A DNA stretch of 64,000 bases from Apibacter raozihei (GTDB taxonomy: Bacteria > Bacteroidota > Bacteroidia > Flavobacteriales > Weeksellaceae). A program made the translations under genes and the position numbers. Shown here piece by piece: positions 25,614-35,143 of the stretch. Position 1 is the first letter of the stretch, and each line of letters starts with the position of its first letter. Location of the stretch: assembly GCF_004014855.1 (NCBI RefSeq), contig NZ_CP034930.1, positions 992,001-1,056,000 on the forward strand, given 5' to 3'. Below the pieces are notes generated by a model that was given only the letters and a program-made list of their open reading frames with translations, was not told the DNA's origin and ran no database searches.

Positions 25614-28409
25614 ATGATGAAATTTAGGCTGAGTTGTCTGATAGTGTTTTTCTATCAGGTAATCATTGCACAAACTATGATTTTCGGCTATCTTAAAGAT
25701 CAGGATGGCAAGCCCGTAAATCATGCCACAATAAGCTTAGGGGAAGATCGCTCTTTACAGGTTTCTACAGATTTTGTCGGATATTTCCAGATAAAAGATC
25801 TTACTCCGGGAAAATATCTTTTAATTGTAACAAAATCCGGATACATTCCTTCCACATTATCTTTTACACTTTCACAGGGAGAAATAAAAAAAGATATGGG
25901 CGAAATTAAATTGGAATACAATCCTTCGCAGGTAGATGTCGGAATGATCACGTTAACAGACGGAGATTTATCTACAGATGAAGGATCTACCGTAGGACAA
26001 ACAGGAATAGGGTTGTTACAGGCTTCAAGAGATGTCTTTTCACGTACTGCAGCCTTTGAGCTGGGAGCGTATTGGTTTAAAGTCCGGGGTACGGATAACC
26101 GGTATTCCAATATTTTATTTAACGGTATACCCATGTCAAAAAACCATACCGGGAGACCCGATTTTGGTAACTGGGGAGGGCTGAACAACGTAATTAAATA
26201 TCCGTATGAGTTGGCCGAGAATAATACCGTATCCGATTTTTCTTTCAGCGATCTGGGAGGAACCACCTACTACGATACGCGGGCATCCAACTATCGCAAA
26301 GGATTAAATTTATCTTATTCGTTAACTAACCGTACTTATCAGCATCGTTTAATGGCTACCTATTCTACAGGTATGCTCCCTTCCGGATGGGCTTTTACTA
26401 TTTCGGGATCCCGCAGATGGATGGAAGAAGGTGTAATTGACGGTACCTATAATGATTCTTATGCATATTTTGCTTCTATAGAAAAAAAATTGTCGGATAA
26501 ACATAGAATTAACCTGACAGCTTTTGGCTCACCTTCAAGAAAATCGGGTTCCAGTCCTAATACACAGGAAGCATATGATTTAAGAGGCAAGAACTACAAC
26601 TCGTATTGGGGTTGGCAGGATGGAGATAAAAGAAATGAGAGAGTAAAACGTATTTTTGAACCCATGTTCATGCTGAGCCATTACTGGGACATTTCACCAA
26701 AGACCTTATTGACAACCACAGCCTCTTATCAGTTCGGGTATAATAAAAGTTCCCGTTTGAACCGTTTCGAAGCCGATAATCCATCCCCTACTTATTATAA
26801 AAATTTGCCCAGCTACTGGTTAAGTGTAGGAAATGCTACTGAATATCAAAGAATGCTGGATGCATGGGAGAGCAACGATACCTCAGTTACTCAGGTAAAC
26901 TGGGAACGGTTATACAATGCAAATTATAATGCTCCTACTTACACAGATCCGTATAGCGGGATAACCGGCAGACGTGCAACTTTTTTCTTAGTAGACGATG
27001 TGATTAAAGATAAAACCTTTAATGCTGCCACTCACTTAAGTACTCAGTTTGCAGATAATTGGAAATTTATCCTTAATTTGAATTATCAGAATCTGAATTC
27101 TGAAAATTACAGGGAAGTCAACGATTTGCTGGGAGCAGACCTTGTAATTAACAAATCTTCTTTTCTGAAAGGAGATGGTTCTGCAACTTCAATTGATGAT
27201 TATAATATTGAACGCCCGGGAAGTGTAGCCAGAAAAGGAGATAAAACAGAATATTATTACAAACTACACCGTCAGGAAGTATCTGCCAATGCAACTACCC
27301 GGTTAACTCTGGATAAATGGGAAATGGCTGTATCTTTATTATTTGCCTGGAATGAGGCCTACAGAGACGGTAAATTCAGACATGGCCTATACGCAGATAA
27401 TTCTTACGGAAAAAGTAATAAAGCTAATTTCATAGAGTCAGGAATGCGGGCAGGTCTTACATATAAAATGAACGGGCGTAATTTTATTACCTTAAATGCG
27501 GCCTATTATGAATCTGCTCCTACCTTAAACGAAATATTTGCTAATCCTCGTTTAAACAATCAGATGAGTCCTAACCTGACCAATCAAAAAATAAACGCCA
27601 GTGATATTAGTTACGTGCTTCGTACTCCAACAGTAAAAGCAAGGGCTACAGGATATTATACGAAAATTAAAGATGCAGTGGAAATTACCCGCTACTATGC
27701 TCAGGGGGTTAGTCTGGATGGTAATGGGGATGCATTTATATCTGAAGTGCTCACCGGGGTGGAAAAAGATTATCTGGGCACAGAAATCGGTATTGACTGG
27801 AAAATCATGACTTCGCTTACATTATCGGGAATTGCTTCTGTAGGACAGTACACTTATAAAAATAACCCGGATTTATATATTTTAAGCGATGTGGCTACCG
27901 GTGTAAACAGCTTTGGTAAATCGTATATAAAAGATTACAAAATAGCAGGAACACCTCAAAAAGGATATTCCTTAGGACTTAGATACAATAATCCCAGATA
28001 TTGGTGGGTAGGAGTAACCGGAAATTTCCTACAAGATATATATTCAGATATTTCAGCACTTTCCAGAACTAAAAACTTTGTTATGGAAGATCCTGCTTAT
28101 CCGTATGAAGGAGCAACACCGGAAACTGTACGGGCTGTATTAAAACAAAAACAATATCAGGACGTATTTATGCTGAATGCAAATGCAGGTAAATCTTTCC
28201 GTTTTGGAAAATACAGTATGGGAGTAAGTCTTTCAGTTAACAATATTTTTAATGAAAGAGGATATGTTACCGGAGCTTTTGAACAGGGACGATATTCAAA
28301 CTATGCTCAGCTTGCAGAAGATCAGGCAAGGACTTATCCCTTGTTTGGAAACAAATTATTTTACGATAGGGGTAGATCTTACTTCCTAAATGTGTATTTA
28401 CGATTCTAA
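25614..28409 (+). CDS. TonB-dependent receptor with carboxypeptidase-like N-terminal domain
   Basis: Outer-membrane active transporter, 931 residues. After a signal peptide (about residues 1-19, ending IIAQ) comes a carboxypeptidase-regulatory-like beta-sandwich (about 22-100, GYLKDQDGKPVNHATISL), then the plug (about 120-240, FKVRGTDNRYSNILFNGIPM) and a 22-strand barrel ending in aromatic YFLNVYLRF. No long SusC-type N-terminal STN domain is seen. It is followed at once by a DUF5689-type lipoprotein and divergent from a secreted nuclease-family protein, so the imported ligand may come from that enzyme. The ligand is unknown. Confidence 0.88.
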   Translation: MMKFRLSCLIVFFYQVIIAQTMIFGYLKDQDGKPVNHATISLGEDRSLQVSTDFVGYFQIKDLTPGKYLLIVTKSGYIPSTLSFTLSQGEIKKDMGEIKLEYNPSQVDVGMITLTDGDLSTDEGSTVGQTGIGLLQASRDVFSRTAAFELGAYWFKVRGTDNRYSNILFNGIPMSKNHTGRPDFGNWGGLNNVIKYPYELAENNTVSDFSFSDLGGTTYYDTRASNYRKGLNLSYSLTNRTYQHRLMATYSTGMLPSGWAFTISGSRRWMEEGVIDGTYNDSYAYFASIEKKLSDKHRINLTAFGSPSRKSGSSPNTQEAYDLRGKNYNSYWGWQDGDKRNERVKRIFEPMFMLSHYWDISPKTLLTTTASYQFGYNKSSRLNRFEADNPSPTYYKNLPSYWLSVGNATEYQRMLDAWESNDTSVTQVNWERLYNANYNAPTYTDPYSGITGRRATFFLVDDVIKDKTFNAATHLSTQFADNWKFILNLNYQNLNSENYREVNDLLGADLVINKSSFLKGDGSATSIDDYNIERPGSVARKGDKTEYYYKLHRQEVSANATTRLTLDKWEMAVSLLFAWNEAYRDGKFRHGLYADNSYGKSNKANFIESGMRAGLTYKMNGRNFITLNAAYYESAPTLNEIFANPRLNNQMSPNLTNQKINASDISYVLRTPTVKARATGYYTKIKDAVEITRYYAQGVSLDGNGDAFISEVLTGVEKDYLGTEIGIDWKIMTSLTLSGIASVGQYTYKNNPDLYILSDVATGVNSFGKSYIKDYKIAGTPQKGYSLGLRYNNPRYWWVGVTGNFLQDIYSDISALSRTKNFVMEDPAYPYEGATPETVRAVLKQKQYQDVFMLNANAGKSFRFGKYSMGVSLSVNNIFNERGYVTGAFEQGRYSNYAQLAEDQARTYPLFGNKLFYDRGRSYFLNVYLRF

Positions 28410-29798
28410 ATGAAAAGTGACAAATTAGTGATTATGAAAACAGTTAAAACGTTTCTTAAAATATGGATAGCCTTTTTTGTTGTTTATTCAACTACGGCCT
28501 GTGTCCACGATGATGATTATAAAGCCCCTGCTCCAAATGCAGGTCAGGAGTTAACACCTACTCGTACCCTGACGGAGATACGATCTTCCGCTCCTCTTTT
28601 TACCGGGAAAACGGTAAATGACACTCTTGCGGAATCTCTTCCTTTTGGCGACGATGATATTCTCGAGGGATTTGTAATTTCTTCCGATCAGGCAGGGAAT
28701 ATTTATAAAAATTTATTTATAGTAACTGCCGATGGAAAGGAGGGAATTATGCTAAGTATTAACAAATCCAGCATTTATACCTATTATCCTTTGGGGGCAA
28801 AAATATACGTGAAGCTAAAAGGACTTTATTACGGAAAACAAAATGGAATGGTACAGATTGGAATGAAACCTACACAATCTACACGATATATTGTGGATCA
28901 GATTTCTCCAAACGTGATGACCTCTCAGATAGTTCTTGGCAACGAGAGAAAAGATGAAGAAGATTTAGTTATAAAAACAAATGCTTCAGGAAAACCATTA
29001 ACGGTAAAAGATGTAAACAATAATGAAGCCTATTTGTGCACATTGGTTGAGCTGAGTGATCTTGAATTCAATGAGGCAGGCTCAACTTTTGTAAGAGAAA
29101 AAACAGCTACTAATAATCAGGTAAATGACTTGCCAACGGATTATTTTACCGTAAGGGTAAGTGATTATGCAAATTTTGGTTCTTATACCATTCCGTACTC
29201 AGAAGGAAGGGCAAGGGGAGTGGTCACTCGTTATGATGGCTCATACAAAACCTATCAGTTTCTGCTTAGAAGCATTAACGATTTACAAGGTTTTGATAAA
29301 ACTCCACCACTGTTTTACGAAACGTTTTCCAATTGTCTGAAAGCAGATGGAACAGCATGGGCAAGTCCGTGGCCGAAAATATCTAACGTAACCGGGTTTG
29401 ACATGGGAGCTCCTGTACAGTACAGCGATGCCAACGCTACGGCCGATGTACGTTCAACAGCTTCTATTAACAAACATGTCTGGTTTCCTGCCAATCGGGC
29501 TTCATCATTAACCATAGCGGGAATAAATACTTCCGGAATTACTAATGTTAGGGTATCATATAAGCTCAGAACGAACAATGCGGTTTCTTCCGATGCCTCA
29601 ATTTTAAAAGTAAAATGCAACGGAATAGAGTTAACCATTCCTCCCACAGAAATATCCAACAGCGGGTATGTAACTATTAAACCTTCGGAGGATTTGCCTT
29701 CTACAGAAACTATGACTCTGGAGTTTTATACAACAGCAACGCTGAATACGGTAGGGATACGTATTGATAATATAAAAGTAACAGGTGATTCAAAATAA
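28410..29798 (+). CDS. DUF5689-type lipoprotein with duplicated C-terminal domain
   Basis: A 462-residue surface lipoprotein candidate. The frame opens directly after the receptor stop (TAA-ATG); ATG 28434 gives a better signal peptide with a lipobox at STTAC. Residues about 45-300 resemble DUF5689, an OB-fold-like domain (SLPFGDDDILEGFVISSDQA and following). The last ~155 residues form a separate beta-rich domain starting FYETFSNCLKADGTAW with SPWPK and YSDANATADVR, which recurs in the next gene. Probably a partner of the TonB receptor at the outer membrane. Confidence 0.75.
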   Translation: MKSDKLVIMKTVKTFLKIWIAFFVVYSTTACVHDDDYKAPAPNAGQELTPTRTLTEIRSSAPLFTGKTVNDTLAESLPFGDDDILEGFVISSDQAGNIYKNLFIVTADGKEGIMLSINKSSIYTYYPLGAKIYVKLKGLYYGKQNGMVQIGMKPTQSTRYIVDQISPNVMTSQIVLGNERKDEEDLVIKTNASGKPLTVKDVNNNEAYLCTLVELSDLEFNEAGSTFVREKTATNNQVNDLPTDYFTVRVSDYANFGSYTIPYSEGRARGVVTRYDGSYKTYQFLLRSINDLQGFDKTPPLFYETFSNCLKADGTAWASPWPKISNVTGFDMGAPVQYSDANATADVRSTASINKHVWFPANRASSLTIAGINTSGITNVRVSYKLRTNNAVSSDASILKVKCNGIELTIPPTEISNSGYVTIKPSEDLPSTETMTLEFYTTATLNTVGIRIDNIKVTGDSK

Positions 29799-29816
29799 CG
29801 GTAAAAGAAAATTAGT

Positions 29817-30473
29817 ATGAAAAATATAAAAAAATTATACATATATTCATTGATAGCTATTTTAGCGGCTGTAGTTACCTTATCCTGTGTAAGCAACGAT
29901 GATTATTCAGTACCTCCGGTTCCTGCTGCCGGTTTTTTTAAAGAAACTTTTAATCAGGTGACTAAAAGCAACGGAGATCCTATATCAGCTAGTCCCTGGC
30001 CTAAAGTAGCCGCGGTTATTAATTTTGATAATGAAAAAGAAGGGGTAGCGTATAGCGATGCTTATGGAACCGCCGATATTAGAAAAATAAACGGGACTAA
30101 TGATTTGGCTAAAAAAGGATTTTTTTTGTGGATGCCTGCTGCTAAAAATTCATCTCTAACCTTAGACCATCTGATGATAGGCAATAGAAAAAATATTACT
30201 TTAAGATATCGGTTCAATGCTAATGTTTACAATGCCGGAGATATTGGAAATACAAACTTGTTGACAGTAACTCTTAATGATCAAAAACTGTCAATTCCTG
30301 ATACGGAACTAAACGTATCCAACAATAAAAATAAGTATATAGGAGTAATGGTTCGTATTCCGGATAATTTAATTATGGATAATTCTAAACTGGAATTTTC
30401 AGTATTGTCAACGGATAACACAAGGGGATTTAGAATTAAAGATATTGAGTTCATAGAGAATTATGAATGGTAA
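29817..30473 (+). CDS. Lipoprotein related to the C-terminal half of its upstream neighbour
   Basis: A 218-residue lipoprotein: signal peptide with VTLSC (Cys24), a proline-rich linker PPVPAAG, then FFKETFNQVTKSNGDPISAS, SPWPKV, YSDAYGTADIR, ASSLTL-like and a C-terminal strand RGFRIKDIEFIE. These align by eye with FYETFSNCLKADG, SPWPK, YSDANATADVR and GIRIDNIKVTG of the preceding lipoprotein, so the two share a jelly-roll-like domain by duplication. It ends the TonB operon before a strong terminator. Function unknown; ligand or glycan binding is a guess. Confidence 0.72.
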   Translation: MKNIKKLYIYSLIAILAAVVTLSCVSNDDYSVPPVPAAGFFKETFNQVTKSNGDPISASPWPKVAAVINFDNEKEGVAYSDAYGTADIRKINGTNDLAKKGFFLWMPAAKNSSLTLDHLMIGNRKNITLRYRFNANVYNAGDIGNTNLLTVTLNDQKLSIPDTELNVSNNKNKYIGVMVRIPDNLIMDNSKLEFSVLSTDNTRGFRIKDIEFIENYEW

Positions 30474-30495
30474 TACCAAATAGTATAATATATTT

Positions 30496-30524
30496 AAAAT
30501 AGCTGCTTACTGAGCAGCTATTTT
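30496..30524 (+). terminator. Terminator of the TonB receptor operon
   Basis: 12-bp stem AAAATAGCTGCT / AGCAGCTATTTT, 5-nt loop, then a T-rich run, 22 bp after the last lipoprotein stop. Confidence 0.88.
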
Positions 30525-30565
30525 TATTTTCATTTTGTACCTTTATCAAACAAAAAAACAAGGGT

Positions 30566-31327
30566 ATGCAAAAGACAGCTTTAATTACAGGATCTACTTC
30601 AGGAATCGGAAAAGCAACAGCAGAACTGTTTGCGCATCACGGTATTGATTTAATTCTTTGTGGAAGAAGGGCAGAACGTTTGGAGGAAGTTCAGTCTGAG
30701 CTCAAGGAAAAGGTAAAAGTGATGACCTTACAATTTGATGTGAGTGACAGAGACTCGGTTGTAAACGCTATAAACAGTATTCCGGAAGAATGGAAGAAAA
30801 AGCTGACTGTTCTTATTAATAATGCAGGGAATGCTCACGGGCTGGATTCTTTTCAGGAGGCATCTTTGGATGATTTTGACTCTATGATTGACTCTAATGT
30901 CAGAGGTGTTTTAAACGTTTCCAAGTCAGTGGTTCCTATACTAATTGCAAATGGTCAGGGTGGACATATCGTAAACCTCAGTTCTATTGCAGGTAAAGAA
31001 ACCTATCCCAAAGGTTCCGTATACTGTGCTACCAAACATGCTGTTGAGGCTATAAGCAAGGGGATGCGGATGGATTTACTTTCGGAAGGAATCAAAGTGA
31101 CTAATATAGCTCCCGGAGCTGTAGAAACAGAATTTTCTCTTGTTCGTTTTAAAGGAGATGCTCATAAAGCTGATGCTGTTTACCAAGGTTTTGAACCTTT
31201 ACGGGCAGTAGATATTGCGGATGCTATTTATTATGCTGTTTCCAGACCCGATCATGTACAGATAGCAGACATGACCCTATTACCTAAAGCTCAGGCATCA
31301 GGAACTATATTTAATAAAAAATCATAA
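30566..31327 (+). CDS. SDR-family NADP-dependent oxidoreductase (YdfG-like)
   Basis: A 253-residue classical short-chain dehydrogenase: cofactor loop GSTSGIGKA (9-17), NNAG (85-88), catalytic Ser140, and YCATK with Tyr153 and Lys157. Arg35 in CGRRAERL after the second strand points to NADP. The closest type by memory is YdfG, a 3-hydroxy acid / serine dehydrogenase, which shares GKETYPKGSVYCATKHAV-like sequence. The physiological substrate is not proven. It starts an own unit after the terminator and is 12-24 bp upstream of a secreted helical protein. Confidence 0.8.
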   Translation: MQKTALITGSTSGIGKATAELFAHHGIDLILCGRRAERLEEVQSELKEKVKVMTLQFDVSDRDSVVNAINSIPEEWKKKLTVLINNAGNAHGLDSFQEASLDDFDSMIDSNVRGVLNVSKSVVPILIANGQGGHIVNLSSIAGKETYPKGSVYCATKHAVEAISKGMRMDLLSEGIKVTNIAPGAVETEFSLVRFKGDAHKADAVYQGFEPLRAVDIADAIYYAVSRPDHVQIADMTLLPKAQASGTIFNKKS

Positions 31328-31351
31328 ATAATATTAAATTTGGTTTTTACT

Positions 31352-32281
31352 ATGTTAAAAATAAACAAACTTATTCTTGGATGTTTTGTATTACTTTTTT
31401 GTGGATGGTTAAGCGCGCAGAAAGTTAAAAACAAACAATCGATTGTATATGAGTCTACTATAAAATATAGTAACGCCGTTATTTATTATCGGAATTTTGT
31501 TGTTTTACAATTGAAGAAATATGAAAATGTTCTGGCACAGTCGGAAAATAACTTCATAAAAATTAAATATGATGCACAGCCGGAACCTCTTATTTTGCCT
31601 TTAGTAATTGAAGATTCCGGTCAGCGTACTCAATATCTCGAAACCTATAAAAATATTTCTAACCTGCCGGTAAAAAATGAAATACATAAAAAAATTATCC
31701 TAGCGGAAAATCAATATGCTTCCTATTTAAGTACTTGCCAGGAGATATCGGATTATTTTGTCCTTCGAAGATATATAAAAGATGATGATCGTAAGCTTTA
31801 TAATTCTTTAAAAGACAGTCTTAATGCTAAGGTTACAAATGCAGTAGCTTTATGGGATGAGGTATCTCACGAAGCTGAGCTTATTGGTAATGAAGCAGAA
31901 AAAGGGTTATTACAAACCAGTAAAATTGCTGAGTTTGTTGTTCCTATGAAAGAAAATCTAACTCAGGTTCAAGGAATATGGAAGGAGCTACAGCAGGCCA
32001 CTTTGATTCGGGAGTCTTTGTCTCAAAAAAACAAAGAATTTTTTAACTCTATTCAACATAACAAAAATTTGCCTAAGAATAATTCTTTATTAAAATCTGC
32101 AGATTATCTGATTGTATACCAAGATTTTTATTTATCCTGTGGTCTAATACATGAATATGTGGGAATTCTTCTGCAAAAAGTAGAAAAAGCGGATTATAAA
32201 TCTGCTGAGACGTATTATAAAATGATCGGAAAAGAATACGATAAATTAGTATCTTTTTACAATACTTTTATTCAGCAATGA
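31352..32281 (+). CDS. Secreted helical protein, possibly DUF3829-like
   Basis: A 309-residue protein from ATG 31352 (an in-frame start at 31340 adds MVFT). Signal peptide about residues 1-22 (INKLILGCFVLLFCGWLSAQ). The rest is predominantly helical with repeated charged and hydrophobic patterns, and pieces such as IKYSNAVIYYRNFVVLQLKK and LWDEVSHEAELIGNEAEKGL. It resembles periplasmic YiiG/DUF3829 proteins but I am not certain. Convergent with aroE, one base apart. Confidence 0.55.
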   Translation: MLKINKLILGCFVLLFCGWLSAQKVKNKQSIVYESTIKYSNAVIYYRNFVVLQLKKYENVLAQSENNFIKIKYDAQPEPLILPLVIEDSGQRTQYLETYKNISNLPVKNEIHKKIILAENQYASYLSTCQEISDYFVLRRYIKDDDRKLYNSLKDSLNAKVTNAVALWDEVSHEAELIGNEAEKGLLQTSKIAEFVVPMKENLTQVQGIWKELQQATLIRESLSQKNKEFFNSIQHNKNLPKNNSLLKSADYLIVYQDFYLSCGLIHEYVGILLQKVEKADYKSAETYYKMIGKEYDKLVSFYNTFIQQ

Positions 32282-32282
32282 A

Positions 32283-32999
32283 TCAGGAATTCCAGATATC
32301 CCAGGCGGCTTCTGCTTGCAGGTGAAGCATTTCCAGACCGTTCTTAATTTGAGCTCCTTTATTTCGGGCTGCGGTTAGCAGTCGGGTTTCCTCAGGATTA
32401 TAGATGAGATCATAGACCAGATGTTCAGGAGTAAAATGCTCAAAAGGAACAGAAGGCATATGTTCGATATTAGGAAAAGTTCCCACGGGAGTTGTATTAA
32501 TAATTAAAGGGTGATTATCCAGAATTTTCTGATCCAGTAAGTCGTAATTAGTATTTCCTGTCCTGGAAACAACCAGGTAATCAATCTGTAGAGAATTTAA
32601 AACATAGGCTACAGCTTTGGATGCACCTCCACTGCCTAATATAAGGGCCGAAGTATGATGAGGTTTTAATAAGGGAATCAGCGAATTTTTAAAACCAACA
32701 GCATCTGTATTATAACCTGTTTTTTTATTTCCGGATATTTTTACTGTATTAACTGCACCAATTTTCTCAGCTTCAGGGCTTAGTTCATCTAAATACTTAA
32801 TAATCTCCTGTTTGTAGGGTATGGTGATATTGAAACCGTTTAGTTCTTCCATTTCAAAAAGTGTAGGAATATCTTTCTTATCCTGTATATCAAATATTTG
32901 ATATGTATATCCATCCAAACCCAATGTTTTAAATTTTTGTGAAAAATAATTTTGTGAAAAGGAATAAGATATGTTTTTTCCCAGAAGACCCAGATTCAT
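32283..32999 (-). CDS. aroE: Shikimate dehydrogenase
   Basis: Reduces 3-dehydroshikimate with NADPH in the chorismate pathway, which also feeds menaquinone. The 238 residues start NLGLLGKNISYSFSQNYFSQ, with the substrate Ser pair, and carry NITIPYKQEII (catalytic Lys), GAVNTVKI, the GSGGASKAVAY cofactor loop and the end GLEMLHLQAEAAWDIW. The ATG at 32999 is chosen over 33092 because the extra 31 residues precede the conserved N-terminus and overlap the promoter shared with mltG. Confidence 0.93.
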   Translation of the reverse strand: MNLGLLGKNISYSFSQNYFSQKFKTLGLDGYTYQIFDIQDKKDIPTLFEMEELNGFNITIPYKQEIIKYLDELSPEAEKIGAVNTVKISGNKKTGYNTDAVGFKNSLIPLLKPHHTSALILGSGGASKAVAYVLNSLQIDYLVVSRTGNTNYDLLDQKILDNHPLIINTTPVGTFPNIEHMPSVPFEHFTPEHLVYDLIYNPEETRLLTAARNKGAQIKNGLEMLHLQAEAAWDIWNS

Positions 33000-33029
33000 A
33001 GTTATAATTTTAACAATTTTTAGTAAATA

Positions 33030-33056
33030 CAAAGATATAAATTTATTGTATTTTTG
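33030..33056. promoter_or_regulatory. Divergent -7 elements between aroE and mltG
   Basis: Plus strand TATTTTTG (33049-33056) and minus strand TATCTTTG (plus 33030-33037) both match TAnnTTTG in the gap between the divergent genes. -33 elements are not convincing. Confidence 0.4.
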
Positions 33057-33096
33057 CGTTATACCTAAATATTGAAGTGCGGAAATCCCCAAGTGT

Positions 33097-34119
33097 ATGA
33101 AAAAAGTTTTCAGACTAATCTTAGTTCTTATTTGTATAGGTGTAATAGCAGGAATATTTATCGGCTACCCTTATTACAAAAAGAATTATTCTTCTAATAT
33201 TTCCAGAAATGGAATCGTTTTTATACCTACTCATGCAACCTATGATCAGGTAAGAAAAATACTATCGCCTTATTTAATTGATGCCGCCAGTTTTGATCAT
33301 TCAGCTCATCAGTCGGATCTGTCAAAAAAAGTAAAAGCGGGTAAGTACAAATTGTTAAAAGGAGAAACTAATAAGGAGATTATTCGCAAAATAAGTCTTG
33401 GTTTACAGGAAGAGGTACATTTACGCTTGAAGAGCTATGATGATGTTTATGAGCTTGCCGGCGATTTAGGGAAAAATCTGGAAAGTGATTCTATAACATT
33501 TATCAATTATTTTAAATCCGTTGCTCATCAAAAAGGATTTTCAGATGTAGAGCAACTGAAAATATTCTTTACACCGGATACCTATTTTATGTATTGGAAT
33601 ACTCCTCCTCAAGAATTTTTTTCAAGATTCGATAAAATGTATACTAATTTTTGGACAGATCAAAGAATTGACCAGGCTCAGACATTAGGCTTAACAAGAT
33701 TGGAAGTTTATACCTTAGCCTCTATCGTTCAGAGAGAATATATGAAAAAGGACGAACTACCTGTTATTGCAAGTTTATATCTAAACCGTTTAAAAAAAGG
33801 TATGAAGCTTCAGTCTGATCCTACGGTTATCTATGCAGAACGAAAGGTAAAAGGATTTAAAGTACTCATTCGAAGGGTAAAAAATTTATCGGTTGACTCT
33901 CCTTATAATACATATAAATACAAAGGCTTACCCCCATTACCTATCTGCATGGTTAATGAATTTGTTATAGATGCGGTTCTCAATCCTGCCAAAACTGACT
34001 ATCTGTTCATGTGTGCAATTGAGAATACAGGTAGACACGCATTTACTTCCAATGCTGATGAACATATGAGAAATGCCAGAGCTTATAGAGAATGGCTGGA
34101 TAAAAGAGGGATTAAATAA
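33097..34119 (+). CDS. mltG: Endolytic murein transglycosylase MltG
   Basis: Membrane-bound lytic transglycosylase that cuts nascent glycan strands. The 340 residues have one N-terminal membrane helix (about 5-24), a LysM-like domain (about 40-105, GKYKLLKGETNKEIIRKISL), and the YceG catalytic domain with ASIVQREY (Glu214), IASLYLNRLKKGMKLQSDPT, and SPYNTYKYKGLPPLPICM. Motifs and length are typical. Divergent from aroE. Confidence 0.93.
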   Translation: MKKVFRLILVLICIGVIAGIFIGYPYYKKNYSSNISRNGIVFIPTHATYDQVRKILSPYLIDAASFDHSAHQSDLSKKVKAGKYKLLKGETNKEIIRKISLGLQEEVHLRLKSYDDVYELAGDLGKNLESDSITFINYFKSVAHQKGFSDVEQLKIFFTPDTYFMYWNTPPQEFFSRFDKMYTNFWTDQRIDQAQTLGLTRLEVYTLASIVQREYMKKDELPVIASLYLNRLKKGMKLQSDPTVIYAERKVKGFKVLIRRVKNLSVDSPYNTYKYKGLPPLPICMVNEFVIDAVLNPAKTDYLFMCAIENTGRHAFTSNADEHMRNARAYREWLDKRGIK

Positions 34120-34174
34120 TTATTTTTTGGGTATTGTAATGTGTAGGATCTGAATGTCAGAAAGTATATATAAA

Positions 34175-34201
34175 AAAAATGCTCCCATTAGAGCATTTTT
34201 A
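34175..34201. terminator. Bidirectional terminator between mltG and rluB
   Basis: AAAAATGCTC / GAGCATTTTT with a 6-nt loop. The rluB stop codon lies inside it, so the hairpin forms at the very end of that transcript and also faces mltG. Confidence 0.8.
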
Positions 34202-35093
34202 AATTATTTATTTCCAGGTCTGTTAGAATTCTCCAATATCCTCGTTTGAGTGATTTTTTAGTCAATCCGGCAAACATTACCCGGTCTAATTTTTCAACAT
34301 TATAACCCAGTCTCTCAAACATTCTTCGGATAATACGATTCCATCCGATATGAATTTCAACACCTACTTCATTTTTAGGAGCTCCTTCTATAAAGGATAC
34401 TTTATCCACTTTTGCAACTCCTTCTTCAAAACGAAGTCCTTCCAGAAGTTTATTGAAGTCTTCAACTGAAACTTTACGATCCAGGGTTACATGATATATT
34501 TTTTTCATTTCATGAGAAGGATGCGTAAGTTTTTTGGTAAGCTCTCCGTCATTGGTAAGCAGTAATACTCCTGTGGTCTGACGATCTAATCTTCCCACCG
34601 GATATAATCGGTATGGAGATGCATTAGCAACCAGATCCAATACGGTTTTTCTGGCTTTTTCATCCTTGGTGGTAGATATATATCCTTTAGGTTTATTTAA
34701 AAGCACATAAACGTTTTTTTCCGGTCTGATGTATCTTCCATCAAAAAATACATCATCACCGGGCATTACCTGATATCCGAATTCGGTAATTGTTTTACCG
34801 TTCACCTGTACAACTCCGTTTTGTATAAATAAATCGGCTTCTCTACGGCTGCAAACTCCTGAATTAGCAATATATTTATTTAATCGGGTTCCTTCTTTTT
34901 CCGGAGTTTTCTTTGTCTGATTTTTTCTGAACGTTGGAGGAGATTTAAAATCCCTTTTTGGTTTATCTTCTCTTTTATTGTCAAATTTGGAAACTTTGTT
35001 TTCCTTACGGGTATCTTTTGAATATGAAGAATCTCTCTTATACGATTTTTCATTTCTTCCTGAGCCTCTTCTGTTATTTGAATTATTTTTCAT
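34188..35093 (-). CDS. rluB: RsuA/RluB-type pseudouridine synthase
   Basis: Isomerises a uridine in ribosomal RNA. The 301 residues consist of a disordered, Lys/Arg/Asn-rich N-terminal arm (about 1-68), an S4 RNA-binding domain (TRLNKYIANSGVCSRREADL, 69-88) and the catalytic domain with GRLDRQTTGVLLLTNDGEL (Asp170). The family contains RsuA, RluB, RluE and RluF; RluB is the most common in Bacteroidota, but the target base is not shown by sequence. The basic arm is usual in flavobacterial members. Confidence 0.85.
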   Translation of the reverse strand: MKNNSNNRRGSGRNEKSYKRDSSYSKDTRKENKVSKFDNKREDKPKRDFKSPPTFRKNQTKKTPEKEGTRLNKYIANSGVCSRREADLFIQNGVVQVNGKTITEFGYQVMPGDDVFFDGRYIRPEKNVYVLLNKPKGYISTTKDEKARKTVLDLVANASPYRLYPVGRLDRQTTGVLLLTNDGELTKKLTHPSHEMKKIYHVTLDRKVSVEDFNKLLEGLRFEEGVAKVDKVSFIEGAPKNEVGVEIHIGWNRIIRRMFERLGYNVEKLDRVMFAGLTKKSLKRGYWRILTDLEINNLKML

Positions 35094-35143
35094 TACTTTT
35101 GAATATACTTAATATTTGGCGTAGAGGTAATATATTGATTCTA

